Assembly: GCF_000327385.1 (NCBI RefSeq)
Contig: NW_008708555.1
Span: 25,726-89,725, forward strand
Reading direction: 5' to 3'
Source: Lottia gigantea
Lineage: Eukaryota; Mollusca; Gastropoda; Lottiidae
DNA length: 64,000 nt
Part shown: piece after piece, positions 58,979 to 64,000 of the stretch
How the letters are laid out: each line of letters opens with the position of its first letter
Position numbering within the stretch: position 1 is the first letter of the stretch
Notes under the pieces: generated by a model
Database searches by the model: none
The model's input: only the letters and a program-made list of their open reading frames with translations
Told to the model about the DNA's origin: nothing
Program-made: the position numbers and the translations under genes

Positions 58979-60310
58979 TTATTCTATCAACTTGTGGTGT
59001 TTTTTCTCGGTCAAGGTCAAATATAATAAAGATGACAAGATCAAATATTGGCAGCCATTTTCAATTTCTAAAATTTGAATTATTTCTAGGCTACTGTCTT
59101 CGAAAATTCGCTGATTGTTCAAAAAGAGAATCTGATCATCAGCTTGAAAACAGTCATAGAATAGTGATAGAAAGGAGTTATCATCAAAATTATTTTACAC
59201 AATCGATTGTCAATCTAGATCAGATCGTATTGCATCGTAACAAATTCCGGAACGCATCCAATTCACAGGGATCGGTATCATATTGTTTGTTGAAACACGA
59301 TATGTAATAAAAAGACATATCAGTGCAATTTTTTTTTCATTTTTTTAACAATCAGTATGATACCAACTCTGTGTTCCCATAAGTGGTGCTCGGAATCGAC
59401 CAGCACCGCCACGCTCTATAGAGATGTTCTTTTACACCCAGCTAGGAATTACAAGTAGCTGCGTTTTTACTCAAGGGTGCAATCTGTAATGAGTTCTACT
59501 GTCACCGCAATTAATCTATCTCATTCAGCTTTGAAGTGCCTTCAAAAAAGCATTTCGGAGCCTGTACCAGTCCAGCCAGTGGAGATATCAAAGCTGGACC
59601 TTCTAGAAGCATAATAGTAACTGCTTTCACCTAACAGCAAAAGGAGAAAATTCACAAATGGTGAACAGATCAAATACGATCGCAACAAATCGTATCACAA
59701 ACCTATGACAATGGAAAAGTTCAAAACTAACTATGGCACCGCACAATGCTTAATGATGGGTTTCCTTATTTTTATTTATGAAAATGAAAATGCTAATACT
59801 TTCCAATGAGTGGCCGAACAAGAAACGTCAAAAAGTTTTTTTTGTTTATCCAGACTGAACATACATGGACATTTATGATTGGTTAAAACTCTTAACTATA
59901 TGCAATAAGAACATATATGATTAAGAATACTAATTAATCAAATAGTTTGCTTAATTTTACACTAAAAAATAAGGAAATCCATCTTTAAAATTCACATGTA
60001 TTTTTCGGCCATTCCTTGTTAATTAGGTAATTAATTTTGCAGACTGAACACGTTTATCAGGTATGAGAGGTAGAATATTGACCTTTAAAGGTTTTAAGAA
60101 AATGTAATACCTGCTATTTCAGGAAACAAATGGGTTTTAATGAAAATATGAAAATCGTGACAACCTACTGTCGTTTATTATTCAGATGTCTTTGAAACCT
60201 GAGACGAGATCTAAATATAATTCCATTGTTTATTTTCACATAAAGTATGTGTTATTAAATTCTAAGAATGAAAGCTGGGCTTTGTTTACGAGAACTTAGA
60301 ATATATCATG
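58979..60310. other. Gene-free stretch
   Basis: No supported gene. A small inverted repeat, GGTGCTCGGAATCGACCAGCACC, lies at about 59384-59406. An open frame at 59032-59307 shows no domain. Confidence 0.35.
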
Positions 60311-60311
60311 T

Positions 60312-60740
60312 ATATGGAACAAAGAATCGTGAATATTTTTAGATATTCTGTTAATTAAAAGACAGGGCGTCGGAGATACGGAGGCAGTGAGGTTAGTTAC
60401 CCTCAAACCCGCGAGTCGGAATCATCTTTAATAGGTGTAACAAAGGAAGTCTGCTCCCCATTTCCGGTTCCTGTAATAGTATATTTAAGTTGGTGGAACT
60501 CACCGATGCTTTCCGTTCAAGGGAAAGTTTCCGATAAAATCCACCAAGATAAATAAAAAGTGTTTTTTTTGATATAAACTTCTTGTTTAAGAAACAAAGA
60601 ACCGTAAGGATATTTCGATATTATGTTAATTAAAGAACAGGGCGTCTGAGATACGGGGGGCAGGGGGATCAGTTACCCCTACCCGCGAGCCAGAACCAAC
60701 TGGTGCCCCCTGCACAAACTCAGCTCATCTCTAATAGATG
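60312..60740. repeat. Local duplication with embedded repeat copy 2
   Basis: Segments at about 60315-60445 and 60585-60740 are diverged copies (shared ACAGGGCGTC.GAGATACGG, CCCGCGAG and TAATAG.TGTAACAA). Between them, 60452-60568 repeats 58865-58978 at about 95 percent identity. This is either a tandem duplication or the two flanks of an inserted element. Confidence 0.55.
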
Positions 60741-61631
60741 TAACAATGGTAGAATGCAATCTGATTGAAAACAGACCCTTATTATCCAGGAATCATCTCT
60801 CTCAAGTAAGATTCTAAGATTCTGTGGTACCGACATCTGCTAAAAAAAACCTGCTAAAAAGCCCTCAGAACATGGAGTTGACCGTCGTGTATCGCTAGGC
60901 CTTAAACTCCAGCTTTCATTTGAATCATTCCACACAAAAAAATAAAACATTTAAGATGTTTGAGAATGTTTCAAAAGAGAAAACAATACTATACCTATTT
61001 TAGGAGTGTTAATTTTTTATAACTCGCGTTTCGAGTTTTAATTTAGAAATATGAATCACAATTGAGATTATTTTTAGAACGAAATTAATTTGAACTTTAT
61101 TTATAAATTATTAAGAAGATTTCGACATCAAATTATTTTGGTGTTTGTGTAACTTATGTAACCAGTAGGGGTGTGTTGAAGATAACATGTCAGACACGAT
61201 GATATACACACCCAGGACTAAAGCACAATCATACTTGGTGCATCTTTTCGCTGCTTCTAAATTTTGTACCTTTTGCAAGGTGTTGTCCCTAATCAAAAGA
61301 AATCATTATTTTGTGATGTGTGTTTCTATCATCCATCATGAACATCTGTGGCGGGTAAGCATACTCATCTAGACACCCCTTACCACTTTTCGTTATGAAA
61401 TACTTACTCACTTATAATCGATATACTTCCGCATGTGAAATCTATTGTTAAGATTTCGGGTTTCGTTTTACGGTGTTTTATTCAGTAAGCTTGTCGCTGT
61501 AATTCTTATTCAGAGGAACAGAAATGCGGAAGAAGTCAAAATGTAAGTCAACTGCTTTGAAGTGACAATATGAATATCAGCACCGGATAACGTAAACGGA
61601 TGAAGGTATCCTTACATCATAGCCATTACAT
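60741..61631. other. Gene-free stretch
   Basis: AT-rich, with no gene or strong repeat identified. Confidence 0.35.
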
Positions 61632-61751
61632 GTTGTGTATGGTTGCGAATAATTAAAGTGATCATGAGTTTTGAACGGAACTAACTAGTCAGTTTCATGT
61701 GAGTTGTGATCGGTTTCTATGACCGTTATTCTTATTCGCAACCATACACAA
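61632..61751. mobile_element. 120-bp MITE with perfect 21-bp inverted repeats
   Basis: The left arm 61632-61652 begins GTTGTGTATGGTTGCG and the right arm 61731-61751 is its exact complement. The perfect arms suggest a recent insertion or selection for a hairpin. The inside has no coding sequence. Confidence 0.7.
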
Positions 61752-62039
61752 CTAGTGTGACTTTATTTCCGCTACTCAGAGGTACGCGTATTACCATCAG
61801 GATATAAATCAGGAAATAATCGATGTGAGATCAGTGAGATTTTTGATCATAGATCAGCTGGTACACAGATTTCTCAGAATCTTGCTATTCTCTTCAAATA
61901 TATAGCTTTGATATTCATCTTTGTCCATGAATGTAGCTTGCTCTATATGTAAATGGATATACGAACTCATGATTAAGAACTACTCGAAGACCTATCATGA
62001 TCATGATTCAAGGAAGGACTGATCATAAGGAATTATGGG

Positions 62040-62195
62040 AGAAACTGAACATGATTTGAGGCAGGAACTTGTCTTTCTTTGGGGGAATGATTAATCATGA
62101 ATTGGGGGACTGGGGCTGATCATGATATGGGAAGGGATTTATCATGAATTGGGGGATTGGGGCTGATCATGATGTGGGAAGGGATTTATCATGGA
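62040..62195. repeat. 47-bp direct repeats with ATGATCA-type palindromes
   Basis: Two adjacent units of about 47 bp (AATTGGGGGA.TGGGGCTGATC and GTGGGAAGGGATTTATCATG), with weaker copies upstream from about 61990. Rich in TGATCATGA palindromes. Confidence 0.6.
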
Positions 62196-62347
62196 GAGCA
62201 AGGGAGACAGAGTGAGAATAACAACTCAGAATTTTATTTCCACATTTAGTCTTTTATTCATAGTAAGAAATCTCTCTCGTTCACATTCGAAAACCTTTAC
62301 ATTTACATTTACTCTTAAAAACAAGAGTTCAAATAATACCACGCCTA

Positions 62348-62465
62348 GGGGCGTTTCACAAAATTTAAACAAAGATGTATCCAACTCTGGCAATCTGATT
62401 CGTCACGGGACAGCGCTTGACCAATCAGATTGCTTGAACATCAATTTGAATTTTGTGAAACGCCC
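62348..62465. mobile_element. 118-bp palindromic MITE
   Basis: The ends GGGCGTTTCACAAAATTTAAA and TTGAATTTTGTGAAACGCCC are inverted repeats of about 20 bp. An inner pair (CAATCTGATT and AATCAGATTG) extends the palindrome, so most of the element folds into one hairpin. Confidence 0.7.
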
Positions 62466-64000
62466 ACGATCCACTGTCAAATAAACAGGAATCTTCTCTT
62501 GTTCAAATATTCATTCAATTCTGTTCATCCTGCCAAACTGACACAAAAATGTCTAAGTTAATAATAATAATAATAGTTACACTTGCAGATAGCATACAAG
62601 ACTAAAACTGTACAATTCATCTTCAATATAGATAGGCCTCATCCAGGGCTTTCGTGACGCTCTTAACAAAATTCAAAAGGGAAACAAACATATCTTGGTA
62701 CTGGGGCAATATTGCAAAGTATTTTTGTAAGGCCCACTCAAGCCTAAACAATTCTAGCTTTTCAAATCTTGGTATTGCCAAATAACAGTCACTTAGGAAC
62801 TTGGACAGTCACTAAATGTTGACAGTAAATTTTCAAATCTCATCTTTCAATTTTGACAGTGTCTTTCGCGACTTCACAGCGACTTTTTATCAAATCCGGA
62901 CAGTGACTTTCACTTTTCTTATTCCAAGTCATCTCAAAAGCTTTGGTAGCCTACATGACTAAAATCCACAGTAAACCAATCATCAATTAAAATAATGAAA
63001 TTCGACAACATTTACTCTGAGAACAAGAGGTAGTGATATATAGATAAGTAATTAACACATTTTATATCATTTAGACTTATACAGGGAACGTCTTGGATCT
63101 GACTCAACTGAAAAGTGTTTCTAATAGCAGTAAAACTTTTAGTAAATCCAAGTTGACAAGCTGTACTAGCAGTAAAATTAAACAATATTCAGAATCACTG
63201 ACATTGAGACAGATACTAGACCTTTCCCTGTACAAAATATATATATATATATACTCTCTGTCTCCATTTTAATAACAGGTCTGTTTATATATTCTTAAGT
63301 TGTTGGAAGCCTCAATACTTTATAAATCTTATGAAGCTTTTAAGCATAATTCAACTCCAAAACAACTTGTGTTTTTACTAAAGAACAGACACTAGTATAA
63401 AATAGAGAGAGACAATATTATCTTTATAAGGCAATATGAGAATGCTACTGAGAAGAGGGGGGGGGGAGGGGGGGCATCAATTAATATTCTTCAAGGGAGA
63501 TAATATATTTGTACACAACAATAATAATAATTTGGTCAATGAAATGAATGAATAAATGAATCATCAGCAAACAAAATTGTTAAAATTGGCAAAATATACA
63601 TTTTTTCTACTCACAATTCAGCTTAATACATTGTAGATACAATGTTGTACTTTGTAAATACATGTACATCTTACAACAATGTTGTATTTTGTAAATACAA
63701 TGTAGGTACAATGTTGTACAGTGTCATACTTTGTAAATACATGTACACTGATGTACATAAATTTTCATTGTAGATACAATGTTGTACTCTGTAAATACAA
63801 TGTAGTCCAATAAAAGCAGACACAAGATCATACCATGCAGATTTAGTTGCATTACTTTGTAAATACATTGTAGTACAATAAAAAAATACATGTAAATACA
63901 CATTGTTAGCTTAAAAGGCATCATCTACTATTCAACAAAACAAAATCTGGCATTTGGTCCAACATATTTCATCTCCTCACAAACAAAATATTTACAGTCT
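62466..64000. other. Gene-free right edge with microsatellites and tandem repeats
   Basis: An ATA microsatellite at 62559-62575, an AT run at about 63238-63252 and a G tract at about 63456-63474. From about 63630 to 63880 a unit with ACAATGTTGTACTTTGTAAA recurs four to five times in diverged form, mixed with TACATGTACA palindromes. Open frames there are repeat products. It may be an untranslated or intronic part of a gene beyond the window. Confidence 0.4.

Noticed and set aside
58272-59307. Open frames of 98 and 91 aa
   Set aside because: No domain, no splice partners, and they overlap dispersed repeats.
58865-60568. Complete LTR element bounded by the 115-bp repeats
   Set aside because: The two copies lie 1.5 kb apart, but no element-type coding region was recognised between them and other duplications cut the interval; left as dispersed repeats of unknown family.
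63671-63924. Minus-strand frames rich in MYLQ and CIYK motifs
   Set aside because: Translations of a diverged tandem repeat with TGTAAATACA cores.

Overview
This window reads as animal nuclear DNA. It is AT-rich, its genes are split by short GT-AG introns with AATAAA-type poly(A) signals, and it carries tRNA-derived SINEs, many MITE-like inverted-repeat elements and minisatellites. The best guess is a lophotrochozoan, probably a mollusc; that rests on general character and on the gene families, not on a diagnostic marker. There is one 50-N assembly gap (11397-11446).

Layout. 1-5861: no supported gene; local repeats, a SINE, a hAT-like MITE and a cluster of promoter-type motifs. 5862-11285 (minus): complete 11-exon gene for the mitochondrial ABC half-transporter ABCB10. 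11286-13341: spacer with the gap and a 19-bp minisatellite. 13342-27121 (plus): a BTB/zinc-finger locus ('BTB-ZF A'). It has one five-exon module (coiled coil, BTB, BACK-like; 200 aa) followed by four separate zinc-finger exons. Each of these begins in phase 0 after a good acceptor and ends in its own stop, as in the alternative terminal exons of insect lola or broad. 27889-31725, 32695-37194 and 37775-40184 (all minus): three paralogous genes (B, C, D) with the same exon plan but one zinc-finger exon each. 41379-43476 (minus): NAA80, the actin N-terminal acetyltransferase. 43696-46667 (plus): ARMT1, a DUF89 metal-dependent phosphatase/carboxyl methyltransferase-like protein, head to head with NAA80 with 219 bp between the start codons. 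46668-64000: no supported gene; MITEs, SINE pieces, a long 28-bp minisatellite and short duplications.

The main item of interest is the BTB-ZF cluster. The N-terminal module looks closest to the N-terminus of rabankyrin-5 (ANKFY1): a short coiled coil, an F-x3-L-x2-V-V-x2-LF-type helix, the BTB, and a C...VNVxNCxxFYQ BACK-like segment. Here it is joined to C2H2 arrays instead of ankyrin repeats and a FYVE domain. In three of the four terminal exons of locus A the fingers are preceded by a shared Cys-rich module (C-x2-C-R-K-x2-H, then C-x2-C-x23/30-C-x2-C) that I do not recognise. Together this suggests a lineage-specific family of BTB-ZF regulators, one member of which could make at least four DNA-binding isoforms by alternative terminal exons.

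Exon limits were read by eye from splice consensus and frame; all exon phases were checked to add up. Family names come from remembered motifs and sequences, since no search was possible.
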